Shown: positions 1 through 9,043, counted from the first letter of the stretch. The stretch: DNA of 16,160 nucleotides from an uncultured Elioraea sp. (GCA_937995555.1 CALKJX010000311.1:1-16160), one strand, 5' to 3'. Made by a program: numbers and translations. The notes: a model not told the origin generated them from the letters alone.

Positions 1-831
1 GCGGCTCTTGGCGCGCTGGCGCACACGCATCCAGCCCGAGGCGAGCGCCACCACGGGGTCGTTCAGCCGCCGCGCCCAGCGATCCTGGATCGCGCCAGGC
101 GGGGCGAGCACGATTGCGCCCTTCAGCGCCTCGTTGTTCGCGACTGTCGCGGGACGCAGATCGCCGAAATCCTGGCCGAACGATGCATAGACCTCGGTCA
201 TCGGCGGCAGCGCGCCGTGCAGGTAGATCGGCGCGTCGTAGCCGCACGCGCGGAGCAGGGAAATCACGCGCTGGCACTTGCCCAGGGCATAGACCCCGAC
301 GACGTGGGTCCGCTCCGGAAATACACGGAGCGAATGCAGCAGCCGCGCGATCTCGGCCTCGGCAGGCGGGTGGCGGAAAACCGGCAGCGCGAAGGTCGCC
401 TCGGTGACGAACACGTCGCAGGGCACGGGCTCGAACGGCGTGCAGGTCGCTTGCGGCCGCGGCGTGTAGTCGCCGGAGACGACCGCGCGCCTCCCCTGCC
501 ACTCCAGCACCACCTGCGCGCTGCCGAGCACATGCCCGGCCGGGCGCAGCGTGACGCGCACGCCGTTCACGTCGAGCGTCTCGCCGTAGGGGAGCGCCTG
601 CTGCGTCTCCCCGGCCCGTCCCTCGCCCAGCCGTCGCGTCATCAGCGCGAGGGTCTCGGCGGTCGCGAGCACCGCGCCGTGGCCGGGTCGCGCGTGGTCG
701 GAGTGCGCGTGTGTCACCACCGCGCGCGGCACCGCACGGGCCGGGTCGATGTAGAGATCGGCCGGCTCGCACCAGAGCCCGGCGGGCGTGACCTTGAGCC
801 AGGTTTCGGGATGCGGCGTGGCGGATCGCAT
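1..831 (-). CDS. Ligase-associated DNA exonuclease, metallo-beta-lactamase fold (partial)
   Basis: Reads from ATG at 831 leftwards for 277 codons without a stop and leaves the window, so the C-terminus is missing (family members are about 330-340 residues). The metal-binding motif HAHSDH is at residues 41-46, a further His at 100 in GHVLGSAQ and an Asp at 121 in SGDY, as in the MBL-fold/CPSF-like 'ligase-associated exonuclease' family. The family is thought to trim DNA ends before sealing by a partner ATP-dependent ligase. The visible end (WMRVRQRAKS) is the stretch just before the family's last conserved His block. It diverges from the helicase at 853 with only 21 bp between start codons. 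Family assignment is firm; the in vivo substrate is inferred from the family. Confidence 0.9.
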   Translation of the reverse strand, partial: MRSATPHPETWLKVTPAGLWCEPADLYIDPARAVPRAVVTHAHSDHARPGHGAVLATAETLALMTRRLGEGRAGETQQALPYGETLDVNGVRVTLRPAGHVLGSAQVVLEWQGRRAVVSGDYTPRPQATCTPFEPVPCDVFVTEATFALPVFRHPPAEAEIARLLHSLRVFPERTHVVGVYALGKCQRVISLLRACGYDAPIYLHGALPPMTEVYASFGQDFGDLRPATVANNEALKGAIVLAPPGAIQDRWARRLNDPVVALASGWMRVRQRAKSR

Positions 832-852
832 GGGTCTCCCTATAGTTGGGGT

Positions 853-3441
853 GTGCACGAAACCGGAACACCCCTGCTGCCGGCTCCGCTCGCGGCCTGG
901 TTCGCTGCCCGCGCCTGGCGCCCGCATCCGCACCAGCTTGCGCTGCTGGCCGAGGCGCGCGCGGGCCGTCCGGCGCTGCTGATCGCGCCGACCGGGGCGG
1001 GCAAGACGCTGGCCGGATTCCTGCCGAGCCTCGCCGCGCTCGCCGAGAACCCGCGTCCAGGGCTGCACACGCTCTATGTCTCGCCGCTGAAGGCGCTCGC
1101 GACCGACATCGCGCGCAATCTGACGCGCCCGGTCGCCGAGATGGGGCTGCCGATCGCGATCGAGACCCGCACCGGCGACACCGATGCCGCGACCCGGCGG
1201 CGGCAGCGCGAGGTCCCACCGCAGATCCTGCTGACGACACCCGAGAGCCTGGCGGTGATGCTGTCGATGGAGGATGCGTGCCGGACCTTCGCCGGGCTCT
1301 CCACGATCGTCGTCGACGAGATCCATGCGCTCGCCGGCACCAAGCGGGGCGATCAGTTGGCGCTCTGCCTGTCGCGGCTGGCCACACTCGCGCCCGGCGC
1401 GCGGCGCGTCGGGCTGTCGGCCACCGTGCCGCACCGCGCGCCGCTCGTCGCCTTCCTCTCGGCCGACGGACGTGGCAAGGGCGTCACGATCGTCGAGGCG
1501 CCCGAGGGCGCAGCACCCGAGATCGCCGTGCGCCTGCCGGATGGACCGCTGCCCTGGTCGGGTCACATGGGCCTGCTCGCGGCACCCGCGATCTACGACC
1601 TGATCCGACACGCGCGGACCGCGATCGTCTTCGTCAACACCCGCGCCCAGGCGGAACTGGTGTTCCAGGCGCTGTGGCGGCTGAACGACGACTCCCTGCC
1701 GATCGCGCTGCATCACGGCAGCCTCGCACGCGACCAGCGCGCGAAGGTCGAGGCCGCGATGGCGGAGGGGCGACTGAAGGCCGTGGTCGCGACCTCGTCG
1801 CTCGATCTCGGCATCGACTGGGGCGATGTCGATCTCGTCATCCAGGTCGGCGCGCCGAAGGGCGTCTCGCGCCTCATGCAGCGGATCGGCCGGGCGAACC
1901 ATCGCTGGGACGAGCCCTCGCGCGCGATCCTGGTGCCCGCCAACCGGTTCGAGGTGCTGGAGTGTCGTTGCGCCATCGCCGGCGTGGCTGCGCGCGATCT
2001 CGACGGCGATCCACCGCCGGCGGGCGGACTCGACGTGCTCGCCCAGCACATCCTCGGCGCGGTTTGCTCCGGTCCGATCCACCCCGACGATCTCTACGCC
2101 GAGGTGACGCGGGCAGCCCCCTATGCCGACCTGCCGCGCCGGGACTTCGACGACGTGGTGCGCTTCGTCGAGGACGGCGGCTATGCGCTCGCTGCCTACG
2201 ACCGCTACCGCAAGCTGTTCCGCGATGCCGAGGGACGGCTGCATGTGGCGAACGCGCGCGTCGCGCGTCAGCATCGGATGAACATCGGCACGATCGTCGA
2301 AGCGCCGCTTCTGAAGGTGAAGCTCGGGCGCGGCTTCGGCGGGCACGTGCTCGGCGAGATCGAGGAGTACTTCGTCTCGATGCTCCAGCCGGGCGACACG
2401 TTCATGTTCGCCGGCCGGCTGCTGCGCTTCGACCGCCTGCACGAGACCGTCGTCGAGTGCTCGCCGGGTGTAGGCGATGACCCCAAGGTGCCGGCCTATG
2501 CCGGCGGGCGGTTGCCGCTGACCACTTGCCTTGCCGACCGCGTGCGCGCGATGCTGCAGGACCCGGCGCAGTGGCACGACCTGCCGGAGGATGTCGCCGC
2601 GTGGCTGCGCCTGCAGAAGGCGCGCTCGCGCCTGCCCGGCCGCAACGACCTGCTGGTCGAGACCTTCCCGCGCGGCGGGCGCTGGTTCCTGGTCGCCTAC
2701 TGCTTCGAGGGCCGCAACGCGCATCAGACGCTGGGGATGCTGCTGACGCGGCGGATGGAACGCGCGGGCTTCGGCCCCTTGGGATTCGTCGCCACCGACT
2801 ACGTGGTCGCGGTGTGGTCGGCGCATCAGCCCTTGCGCGTCGCCGAACTGTTCGGCGAGGACATGTTGGGCGACGATCTCGAGGAGTGGATGGCCGAGTC
2901 GTCGATGCTCCGCCGCACCTTCCGCCATGTCGCCGTGATCGCGGGGCTGGTCGATCGCCATCATCCGGGGGCCGAGAAGTCGCGACGCCAGGTGACCGTG
3001 AACACCGACCTGATCTACGACGTGCTGCGCAAGCACGAGCCCGACCACGTGCTGCTGCGCGCCACGCGCGCCGACGCCGCGCGCGGCCTGGTGGATGTCG
3101 GCCGCGTCGCCGCCCTGCTCAAGCGCGCACAGGGCCGCGTGGTGCACATGGCGCTGTCGCGCGTCTCGCCGCTCGCGGTGCCGGTGCTGCTCGAGGTCGG
3201 CAAGGAGAGTGTGGCCGGCGCGGGCGAGGATGCACTGCTCGCCGAGGCCGAGGAAGCGCAGCTGGTGGCAGAAGCGCTGGGCAAGGTCGAGCCACCGCCG
3301 CCCCCCGTGCATCCCGTGCATCGCGCGAACGCCGCGCCCGACCGCAAGCGTCCCTCAGGCTACGCGGCCGGCACGCAGGGTCGTGCGACGCTGCGCACGC
3401 TCCGCGGCCGACGCCAGGGCGAGCTGCCGCTCGCCGAATGA
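853..3441 (+). CDS. Ligase-associated DEXH-box helicase (Lhr-like)
   Basis: An 862-residue superfamily 2 helicase of the Lhr type that accompanies bacterial ligase-associated exonuclease/PdeM clusters, likely unwinding or remodelling DNA ends. Walker A APTGAGKT is at residues 45-52, the DEIH box at 155-158, SAT motif at 189-191 and motif VI QRIGRAN at 343-349. The C-terminal 400 residues match the DEXH-associated domain rather than a second helicase core. I chose GTG 853 because homology begins at once (PLLPAPLAAWFAARAW); the reading frame stays open to 217 but that part is antisense to the exonuclease. ATG 811 is an alternative that would overlap the divergent gene. No strong Shine-Dalgarno is seen. 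The stop overlaps the PdeM start (ATGA), implying translational coupling. Confidence 0.92.
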   Translation: MHETGTPLLPAPLAAWFAARAWRPHPHQLALLAEARAGRPALLIAPTGAGKTLAGFLPSLAALAENPRPGLHTLYVSPLKALATDIARNLTRPVAEMGLPIAIETRTGDTDAATRRRQREVPPQILLTTPESLAVMLSMEDACRTFAGLSTIVVDEIHALAGTKRGDQLALCLSRLATLAPGARRVGLSATVPHRAPLVAFLSADGRGKGVTIVEAPEGAAPEIAVRLPDGPLPWSGHMGLLAAPAIYDLIRHARTAIVFVNTRAQAELVFQALWRLNDDSLPIALHHGSLARDQRAKVEAAMAEGRLKAVVATSSLDLGIDWGDVDLVIQVGAPKGVSRLMQRIGRANHRWDEPSRAILVPANRFEVLECRCAIAGVAARDLDGDPPPAGGLDVLAQHILGAVCSGPIHPDDLYAEVTRAAPYADLPRRDFDDVVRFVEDGGYALAAYDRYRKLFRDAEGRLHVANARVARQHRMNIGTIVEAPLLKVKLGRGFGGHVLGEIEEYFVSMLQPGDTFMFAGRLLRFDRLHETVVECSPGVGDDPKVPAYAGGRLPLTTCLADRVRAMLQDPAQWHDLPEDVAAWLRLQKARSRLPGRNDLLVETFPRGGRWFLVAYCFEGRNAHQTLGMLLTRRMERAGFGPLGFVATDYVVAVWSAHQPLRVAELFGEDMLGDDLEEWMAESSMLRRTFRHVAVIAGLVDRHHPGAEKSRRQVTVNTDLIYDVLRKHEPDHVLLRATRADAARGLVDVGRVAALLKRAQGRVVHMALSRVSPLAVPVLLEVGKESVAGAGEDALLAEAEEAQLVAEALGKVEPPPPPVHPVHRANAAPDRKRPSGYAAGTQGRATLRTLRGRRQGELPLAE

Positions 3442-4121
3442 GCGCAGCGCCGATCCACATCGCCGGCGAGCGGCTGATGCTCGACCCGGCAGGCGTGCTG
3501 TGGTGGCCGGCGCGCCGGCTGCTGGCGGTCGCCGATCTCCATCTGGAGAAGGGCTCGTCGCTCGCCGCGCGCGGCGCGCTCATCCCGCCCTATGACAGCC
3601 GCGCCACGCTCGATCGGCTGATCACGCTGGTGCGGCGCTACAGGCCCGCGCGCCTGGTCGCCCTCGGCGACTCGTTCCATGACCGGCACGGTGCCGCGCG
3701 TCTGGCGCGCGAGGACGTCGCGCGGATTGCCGCGCTCGCGCACTCGGTCGAGCTCGTCTGGATACTCGGCAATCACGATCCCGTCCCACCCGAGGGCCTG
3801 CCCGGCGTGACCACGGCTGTGCTGCATGAGGGGCCGCTCACCTTCCTCCATGACGCAACCGGACGGCCAGGCGAGATCTCCGGGCATCTGCATCCGAAGG
3901 CGGCCATCGCGACCCGCGGCAAATGGGTGAGCCGCGCCTGCTTCGTCGCCGACTCCCGGCGCGTCTTGCTGCCGGCCTTCGGGGCCTACGCCGGCGGCCT
4001 GGACGTGCGCGATCCCGCGATCCGCGCACTCTTTCCGCGTGGCGGCCGCGCCTTCCTGCTGGGGCGCGGCCGGCTGTTCAGCTTCACGCTCGCCGAACTG
4101 CGCGAGGCCGAGCCCGCGTGA
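3438..4121 (+). CDS. pdeM: Ligase-associated DNA damage response endonuclease PdeM
   Basis: A 227-residue calcineurin-like metallophosphoesterase. Metal-ligand motifs appear in order: DLH (33-35), GD (77-78), GNHD (111-114) and GHLHP (149-153). This order and length match the PdeM family found beside the ligase-associated helicase and exonuclease, proposed to act as an endonuclease or end-processing nuclease in DNA repair. The start ATG overlaps the helicase stop by 4 nt, so the two are almost certainly one operon. It ends 16 bp before the stop of the convergent fasciclin gene, with no obvious intrinsic terminator in between. Confidence 0.9.
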   Translation: MSAAPIHIAGERLMLDPAGVLWWPARRLLAVADLHLEKGSSLAARGALIPPYDSRATLDRLITLVRRYRPARLVALGDSFHDRHGAARLAREDVARIAALAHSVELVWILGNHDPVPPEGLPGVTTAVLHEGPLTFLHDATGRPGEISGHLHPKAAIATRGKWVSRACFVADSRRVLLPAFGAYAGGLDVRDPAIRALFPRGGRAFLLGRGRLFSFTLAELREAEPA

Positions 4122-4137
4122 TGGGCCCGGCCCCGGC

Positions 4138-4842
4138 TCACGGCCGCGCTGGCCGGTCGACCACGTGGATGATCCCGTTCGAGGCCGGAATGTCGGCACG
4201 CACGATGGTCGAAGCGACCCAGAAGGCGAGCGCGCTGCCGGGGCCGCAACCGCCGTCGCGCGGCAAGCGGACCGAGACCCGGTTCGTATCGCTGCCGTCC
4301 ACGAGGTTCCGGTTGCCGTTCTGCGTGGTCAGCGTCACGGTTCGGCTGCCGAACTCGGACAGCGGATGGAGGCCCTCGACGATGTGCGCATTGAGCACAC
4401 GCATCGGCTCGCCCTGTGGCATTTCCACCTTGAGGCGCACCCCGTTCAGGGTCTGCCACTCCTGGATGTTGGTCCAGCCGGCCGAGCTGTGCCGGCCCTG
4501 CACGATTTGGAGCAACACCCTGGCGCGCAGCCGCACCATGTCGGGCACGGCCTCGCCGGTGGACCCGGCGAGGTCGATGACCAGGCTCTCCGGTATCCGG
4601 CCGAAGGCCGCATCGTTCGGCGCGAAGACGGTGAACGGGCCGGCACCCTTCAGCTCGTCGGCGACATTCGCCCGGTGGCACAGCGTCAGGAAGCGGTCAA
4701 AGCCGCCGCGCGCGGAGAGCAGGTCGACGACGTCGCGGTCGCTCGCCCGGGCCGCGGGCACGACGAGCGGGCCGGCGATTCCGGCGAGCGCAAGGCAGGC
4801 GGCAGGCGGCGCCGCGCAGGAAACGGCGCGGGAGATGGTCAT
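4138..4842 (-). CDS. Secreted fasciclin (FAS1) domain protein
   Basis: A 234-residue protein with a signal peptide (hydrophobic stretch about residues 11-28, likely cleavage after AARA near 33) followed by one FAS1 domain: DVVDLLSARGGFDRF at the start, the H1 box FTVFAPNDAAF, and the H2-like end ASNGIIHVVDRP. FAS1 domains mediate adhesion or extracellular binding, so a periplasmic or surface location is expected. ATG 4842 is chosen because GGGGGA sits 6-7 nt upstream and the signal peptide begins there; the frame remains open upstream to 5013 without a plausible leader. An insertion-like middle (about residues 120-195) makes the domain longer than a minimal FAS1. It diverges from the photolyase operon across 197 bp. 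Confidence 0.85.
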   Translation of the reverse strand: MTISRAVSCAAPPAACLALAGIAGPLVVPAARASDRDVVDLLSARGGFDRFLTLCHRANVADELKGAGPFTVFAPNDAAFGRIPESLVIDLAGSTGEAVPDMVRLRARVLLQIVQGRHSSAGWTNIQEWQTLNGVRLKVEMPQGEPMRVLNAHIVEGLHPLSEFGSRTVTLTTQNGNRNLVDGSDTNRVSVRLPRDGGCGPGSALAFWVASTIVRADIPASNGIIHVVDRPARP

Positions 4843-4931
4843 GGTCAGGTCCCCCGCTTCTGTCGGCTGCCGGCGCAACGCGCGATCGGCGCGCGGGTTC
4901 ACGGCGGCGGCGCTGGCGAAACCGTGAGGCT

Positions 4932-4958
4932 TTGACCGGCGGACGCAGAGCCTATATC
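4932..4958 (+). promoter_or_regulatory. Possible promoter of the photolyase operon
   Basis: In the 197-bp divergent gap between the fasciclin gene and the photolyase, TTGACC (4932-4937) and TATATC (4953-4958) are separated by 15 bp. The -35-like box is a good sigma-70 match but the spacing is short. A Rhodobacter-type sigma-E promoter (TGATCC / TAAGAT-like) would be expected if the locus follows the singlet-oxygen pattern, and I do not see a clean one here. Weak assignment. Confidence 0.22.
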
Positions 4959-5039
4959 CGCTCCGTCTCCGACAACGCCGGGGCCCTTTGGGAAGGCGGC
5001 CTACGGCGGTCACACGTCTGGCAAGGTGTTCCCCGTCGC

Positions 5040-6497
5040 ATGGGCCTCCCCTCCGGCGCGCCGGTCCTGTTGTGGTTCCGCCAGGATCTCCGCCTCACCG
5101 ACAATCCCGCGCTCACGGCCGCACTGGCGTCCGGCCGGCCGGTGATTCCGGTGTTCGTGCTCGATCAGGAGACGCCCGGGGCCTGGACGCCCGGCGGCGC
5201 GGCGCGCTGGTGGCTGCACCACAGCCTGGCCGCCCTCGCGGCTGCGCTGGCCGAGCGCGGCAACCGGCTGGTGATGCGCCGCGGCCGCGCCGAGCAGGCG
5301 ATCCCGCGCCTGGTGGAGGAGACCGGCGCGGTTGCCGTGCACGCCAATCGCCTCTACGAACCCTGGGCGCGCGCGCGCGACGCAGCGGTCGCGACTGGAC
5401 TGAAGCAGCGTGGGGTCCCGATCCACGGTGCCAACGCAGCGCTGCTGTTCGAACCGTGGACCGTGCGGACGCAAGCGGGAGGCTCCTTCGGCGTCTATAC
5501 GCCGTTCAGCCGCGCCTGCTTCGCCGCCGGCCCGCCGCCGCAACCGACGCGCGCGCCGATGCGCATCCCCGCGCCGGACCGTTTCCCGCTGTCGGACCGT
5601 CTCGACGATTGGGGGTTGCTGCCGACGACTCCGGACTGGGCCGGCGGCCTGCGCGAGACCTGGACGCCTGGCGAGACGGCCGCACAAGCCCGGCTTGACC
5701 GCTTTGTCGCCGGCCACCTCTTCGACTACGACCGGCTGCGCAACCGCCCCGATCTGGACGCGACCTCCGGCCTGAGCCCGCATCTGCACTGGGGCGAGAT
5801 CTCGCCGCGCCAGGTCTGGCACGCGGCCGAGGCCGCCGCCGCGCCGCGCAGCAAGGGCACCGAGACGTTCCTGAAGGAACTGCTCTGGCGCGAGTTCTCC
5901 TATCACCTGCTCTGGCACCGCCCCGAGATGCCGGAGCAGCCGCTGAAGCCCGCCTTCGCCGACTTCCCCTGGCGGAACGATGCCAAAGCGTTGCGCGCGT
6001 GGCAGCGCGGGCGGACGGGCTATCCGATCGTCGATGCCGGGATGCGTCAGCTCTGGCACACCGGCTGGATGCACAACCGGGTGCGCATGATCGTCGCCTC
6101 GTTCCTGATCAAGCACCTGCTGCTGCCCTGGCAGGAGGGCGAGGCCTGGTTCTGGGACACGCTGGTCGATGCCGATCTCGCCGCCAACAGCGCCTCGTGG
6201 CAATGGGTCGCCGGGTCGGGCGCAGACGCCGCGCCGTATTTCCGCATCTTCAACCCCATCCTCCAGGGCGCGAAGTTCGACCCCGACGGCGCCTATGTGC
6301 GCCGCTGGGTGCCCGAGCTCGCGCGCCTGCCGGCGGCGCTGATCCACGCGCCCTGGCAGGCGTCACCGATCGAGCTCGACGATGCCGGGGTGGTGCTGGG
6401 ACGAACCTATCCCACACCGATCGTCGATCATTCGGCCGCGCGCGCCCGCGCGCTCGCCGCGCTGGACTCCATCACCAGGGACAAGGGAGCCGCCTGA
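5040..6497 (+). CDS. phr: Deoxyribodipyrimidine photolyase (CPD photolyase, cryptochrome/photolyase family)
   Basis: A 485-residue FAD enzyme that uses blue light to split cyclobutane pyrimidine dimers. The N-terminal antenna domain begins with WFRQDLRLTDNPAL (residues 12-25). The C-terminal FAD domain carries LLWREFSYH, GYPIVDAGMRQLWHTGWMHNR, NSASWQWVAGSGADAAPYFRIFNP and QGAKFDPDG, all diagnostic of class I photolyases. ATG 5040 fits the family N-terminus; the open frame upstream to 4932 has no homology. The ribosome site is weak (AAGGTG about 9 nt upstream). The stop is followed at once by the ATG of the FAD enzyme (TGAATG), so this looks like the first gene of the operon. Light-dependent repair alongside lipid modification fits a photo-oxidative stress locus. 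Confidence 0.93.
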   Translation: MGLPSGAPVLLWFRQDLRLTDNPALTAALASGRPVIPVFVLDQETPGAWTPGGAARWWLHHSLAALAAALAERGNRLVMRRGRAEQAIPRLVEETGAVAVHANRLYEPWARARDAAVATGLKQRGVPIHGANAALLFEPWTVRTQAGGSFGVYTPFSRACFAAGPPPQPTRAPMRIPAPDRFPLSDRLDDWGLLPTTPDWAGGLRETWTPGETAAQARLDRFVAGHLFDYDRLRNRPDLDATSGLSPHLHWGEISPRQVWHAAEAAAAPRSKGTETFLKELLWREFSYHLLWHRPEMPEQPLKPAFADFPWRNDAKALRAWQRGRTGYPIVDAGMRQLWHTGWMHNRVRMIVASFLIKHLLLPWQEGEAWFWDTLVDADLAANSASWQWVAGSGADAAPYFRIFNPILQGAKFDPDGAYVRRWVPELARLPAALIHAPWQASPIELDDAGVVLGRTYPTPIVDHSAARARALAALDSITRDKGAA

Positions 6498-7814
6498 ATG
6501 GACGGACTGTTCTGGCCACGCATTCGCCCGCGCGTGGCCGTGATCGGCGCCGGGATCGCCGGTCTGTCGGCGGCATGGCTGTTGCGCGATGCCTGCGAGG
6601 TGACCCTGTTCGAGGCCGAAGCCCGGCTCGGCGGGCATGCCGATACGCAGGAGGTCGAGGTCGCCGGCGAACGGGTCGCGGTCGATACCGGCTTCATCGT
6701 CTACAACGAGGCGAACTATCCGAATCTCGTTGGGCTGTTCGACGCGCTCGGCGTCGTATCCGAAGCGTCCGACATGTCGTTCGGCGTCTCGATCGGCGAC
6801 GGGCGGCTCGAATATGCCGGCGGCGCCTGGCCGCAGCTCTTCGCGCAGAAGCGCAACCTGGTCCGTCCTCGGTTCCTCGCCATGCTGCGCGATGTCGTGC
6901 GCTTCTACCGCGAGGCCCCCCGGCAGCTCGCGGATGCCGACGATGGGCTGACACTCGGCGCGTTTCTCGCGCGCGAGCGCTACGGCCGGGCCTTCGTGCA
7001 CGATCACCTGCTGCCCATGGGGGCCGCGATCTGGTCGGCAAGCGTGGACGGGATGCGCGACTTTCCCGCGCGTGCCTTCGTGCGGTTCTTCGAGAACCAC
7101 GGCCTGCTGCGCCTGTCGGGCCGGCCGCGCTGGCGCACGGTCTCGGGCGGATCGCGCCGGTATGTCGCGCGCATCGCTGCCGATCTGGGCGGACGCGTCT
7201 CCACCGGACGCGCGGCGCTCGCCGTGGCGCGGGACGAAACCGGCGTGACCGTCCATCTGGAGGACGGCGCGGCGCAGCGCTTCGATCGCGTCGTGCTGGC
7301 GGTCCACGGGGACGCGGCCTTGCGTCTGCTCGATCGGCCGAGTGCGGCCGAGCGTGCGGTGCTGTCGCAGGTGCGCTATCAGGACAACGCCATGGTCCTG
7401 CACACGGACGAAACGCTCATGCCTCGGCGGCGCGGCGTGTGGTCGTCGTGGAACTACCTCGCGCGCGGCCCGGCCGATCATCGCCGCGAGGTCGCGGTCA
7501 GCTACTGGATGAACCGCCTGCAGAACCTGCGGACGGCGAAGCCGCTGTTCGTCTCGCTCAATCCGTTCCGCGCACCGAGGCCGGGCACCGTGCTGGTCGA
7601 GAAGACCTACCGTCATCCGCAATACGACCCGGCGATGCTGCGCGCGCAGGCGCAGCTGCCGGCGCTCCAGGGCCGGGCACGGGTGTGGTTCTGCGGCGCC
7701 TGGTGCGGCTACGGCTTCCACGAGGACGGCATCGCCTCGGCCATCGCCGTGGCGCAAGACTTCGGCGTCGCCGCACCCTGGCAGGGCGCGCCGGCGCTGG
7801 CGGGCGCGGCGTGA
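6498..7814 (+). CDS. FAD-dependent amine-oxidase-like oxidoreductase of the cfa locus
   Basis: A 438-residue flavoprotein. The Rossmann FAD motif GAGIAG is at residues 17-22 with the ribose-binding Glu at 39 (LFEAEARLGGHADT), and the C-terminal FAD motif FCGAWCGYGFHEDGIASA lies near residues 391-409. This is the 'NAD/FAD-binding' family that neighbours DUF1365 and Cfa-like genes in many proteobacteria. A flavoprotein desaturase (UfaD) acts on methylated phospholipid acyl chains in the Rhodobacter furan fatty acid pathway; whether this protein is its counterpart is inference from context. It starts directly after the photolyase stop. Its last 106 bp are overlapped antisense by the run-on reading frame of the IS110 transposase, but its own C-terminus looks intact and of normal length. 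Confidence 0.85.
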   Translation: MDGLFWPRIRPRVAVIGAGIAGLSAAWLLRDACEVTLFEAEARLGGHADTQEVEVAGERVAVDTGFIVYNEANYPNLVGLFDALGVVSEASDMSFGVSIGDGRLEYAGGAWPQLFAQKRNLVRPRFLAMLRDVVRFYREAPRQLADADDGLTLGAFLARERYGRAFVHDHLLPMGAAIWSASVDGMRDFPARAFVRFFENHGLLRLSGRPRWRTVSGGSRRYVARIAADLGGRVSTGRAALAVARDETGVTVHLEDGAAQRFDRVVLAVHGDAALRLLDRPSAAERAVLSQVRYQDNAMVLHTDETLMPRRRGVWSSWNYLARGPADHRREVAVSYWMNRLQNLRTAKPLFVSLNPFRAPRPGTVLVEKTYRHPQYDPAMLRAQAQLPALQGRARVWFCGAWCGYGFHEDGIASAIAVAQDFGVAAPWQGAPALAGAA

Positions 7815-9043
7815 GATGCCGTGATGGTGAGCGAGTGCTTCGTGGTTGGGCCGCAGGGGCGGTGGGCTTTGCTGTGGGATCGCTCTGCCGGGCGCGCCTG
7901 CTCTGTGGTGCTGATGGAGGGCCTTCGGGTTCTGGCCGTGGTGTGGACGGCGAGGGGGAGCGTTCGCATGGCGGCGATGAGGGCGAGCTTTGGCGGCTTT
8001 CGGGCTGTGCGGGGGCGTTCGTAGCGGTCGCGGAGGCAGGGGTTTTGGCGGACGGCGCAGAGGGTTGGCATCCAGAGGGCGGTGCGCCGCCTGGCGTTGC
8101 CGAAGTGGGTGGCGGCGCGGGCGGGATTGCGCTTGCCCGGCTGGCGCAGGGCCGGGACGACGCCGAGATGGGCGGCGAGCGCGCCTGGGCTGTGGACGGG
8201 CGCTGGGTTGCCGGCCTCGGCGATGATGCGGGCGGCGCTCTGCGGTCCGATGCCGTCGATGGTGGTGAGCAGCTTTCCGACCTTGTGGGTGTCGGGCAGG
8301 TTCTCGATGTCGGCCAAGCGCCGGCGCCAGAGGTCGAGATCCTGGCAGATGTGGCGGGCCTGCAGCGCGCAGGCCGGCCCGTGATGCCGACGGACGGAGC
8401 GCGTGGCGGCCTCGATCAGGTGCTCGGCGAGTTCCGGCCCGACCGGATGCCGCCTGTCGCAGCGGAGCTTGGCCGGGCGGCGCGGGGTGGCGCGGGCGAA
8501 GGCGCGTGCGGTCGGATACTCGGCGAGCAGGCAGGTGGCGAGCATGCCGTCGGGGGTGCGGACGTGGCAGGTGAACTCGGGGAAGCCGAGGTCGACGAGG
8601 CGGTGGAGCTGGCGGACGCGGTCATCGAAGCCCTGGCGGGGCCGGTCGCGGTGGCGGACCAGTTCGCGCAGGTTCTCGGCGATCTCGTCGTGCGGGTGGG
8701 TGGGCGCCGGGCGTTTCTCGAAGGCGAGGCGGGCCGGACCTGGGGCGTCGATGGCGTCGGTCTTGGTGCGCTCGAGGCCGGCCTCCTGCAAGCGGCGGGC
8801 AACGAGCGGGTTGACCAGCGCGCCCTCGTGGCCGGCAGCGCTGAGCACGGCGAGGAGATTCTTCCGGGAGTGGCCGGTGGCCTCGAGGACGACGAGGGCC
8901 CGCGGGGGGCCAAGCGCCGCGAGCAGCGCGTCGTGGCCCGCGCGATCCTCGGCGATGGGGATCGGCCTGCCGATTGGCGCGCCGGCGTCGTCGAGGCGTG
9001 CCAGGGTGTGGGTTTCGGGCGCGACGTCGATGCCGGCGAACAT
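7709..9043 (-). CDS. IS110-family DEDD transposase, probably degenerate
   Basis: The RuvC-like N-terminus carries the tetrad D6 (GIDVA), E54 (VLEATG), D96 and D99 (KTDAIDA). The C-terminal IS110/IS116/IS902 domain is seen at DGIGPQSAARIIAEAGN (263-279), AHLGVVPALRQPGK (291-304) and PPKLALIAAMR (350-360). ATG 9043 has a strong GGAGGAG upstream. Three oddities: the usual Ser of the QSG motif is Pro302; the residues after DAIDA read PGP where RVL is typical, as if by compensating indels; and no stop occurs near the expected end (about residue 380, near 7906), so the frame runs 106 bp into the FAD gene antisense. Together these suggest an inactive or truncated copy. Recombinases of this family are guided by a bridge RNA from the element. 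Confidence 0.8.
   Translation of the reverse strand: MFAGIDVAPETHTLARLDDAGAPIGRPIPIAEDRAGHDALLAALGPPRALVVLEATGHSRKNLLAVLSAAGHEGALVNPLVARRLQEAGLERTKTDAIDAPGPARLAFEKRPAPTHPHDEIAENLRELVRHRDRPRQGFDDRVRQLHRLVDLGFPEFTCHVRTPDGMLATCLLAEYPTARAFARATPRRPAKLRCDRRHPVGPELAEHLIEAATRSVRRHHGPACALQARHICQDLDLWRRRLADIENLPDTHKVGKLLTTIDGIGPQSAARIIAEAGNPAPVHSPGALAAHLGVVPALRQPGKRNPARAATHFGNARRRTALWMPTLCAVRQNPCLRDRYERPRTARKPPKLALIAAMRTLPLAVHTTARTRRPSISTTEQARPAERSHSKAHRPCGPTTKHSLTITASHAAPASAGAPCQGAATPKSCATAMAEAMPSSWKP

Noticed and set aside
217..852. Upstream extension of the helicase frame
   Set aside because: It is antisense to the MBL-fold exonuclease, whose metal motifs are clear, and shows no helicase-family homology.
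4119..4140. Bidirectional terminator between pdeM and the fasciclin gene
   Set aside because: GC-rich, but no clean stem-loop with a T-run on either strand.
5010..6347. A 445-codon minus-strand frame antisense to the photolyase
   Set aside because: Fully covered by the photolyase, whose motifs are unambiguous; no domain seen.
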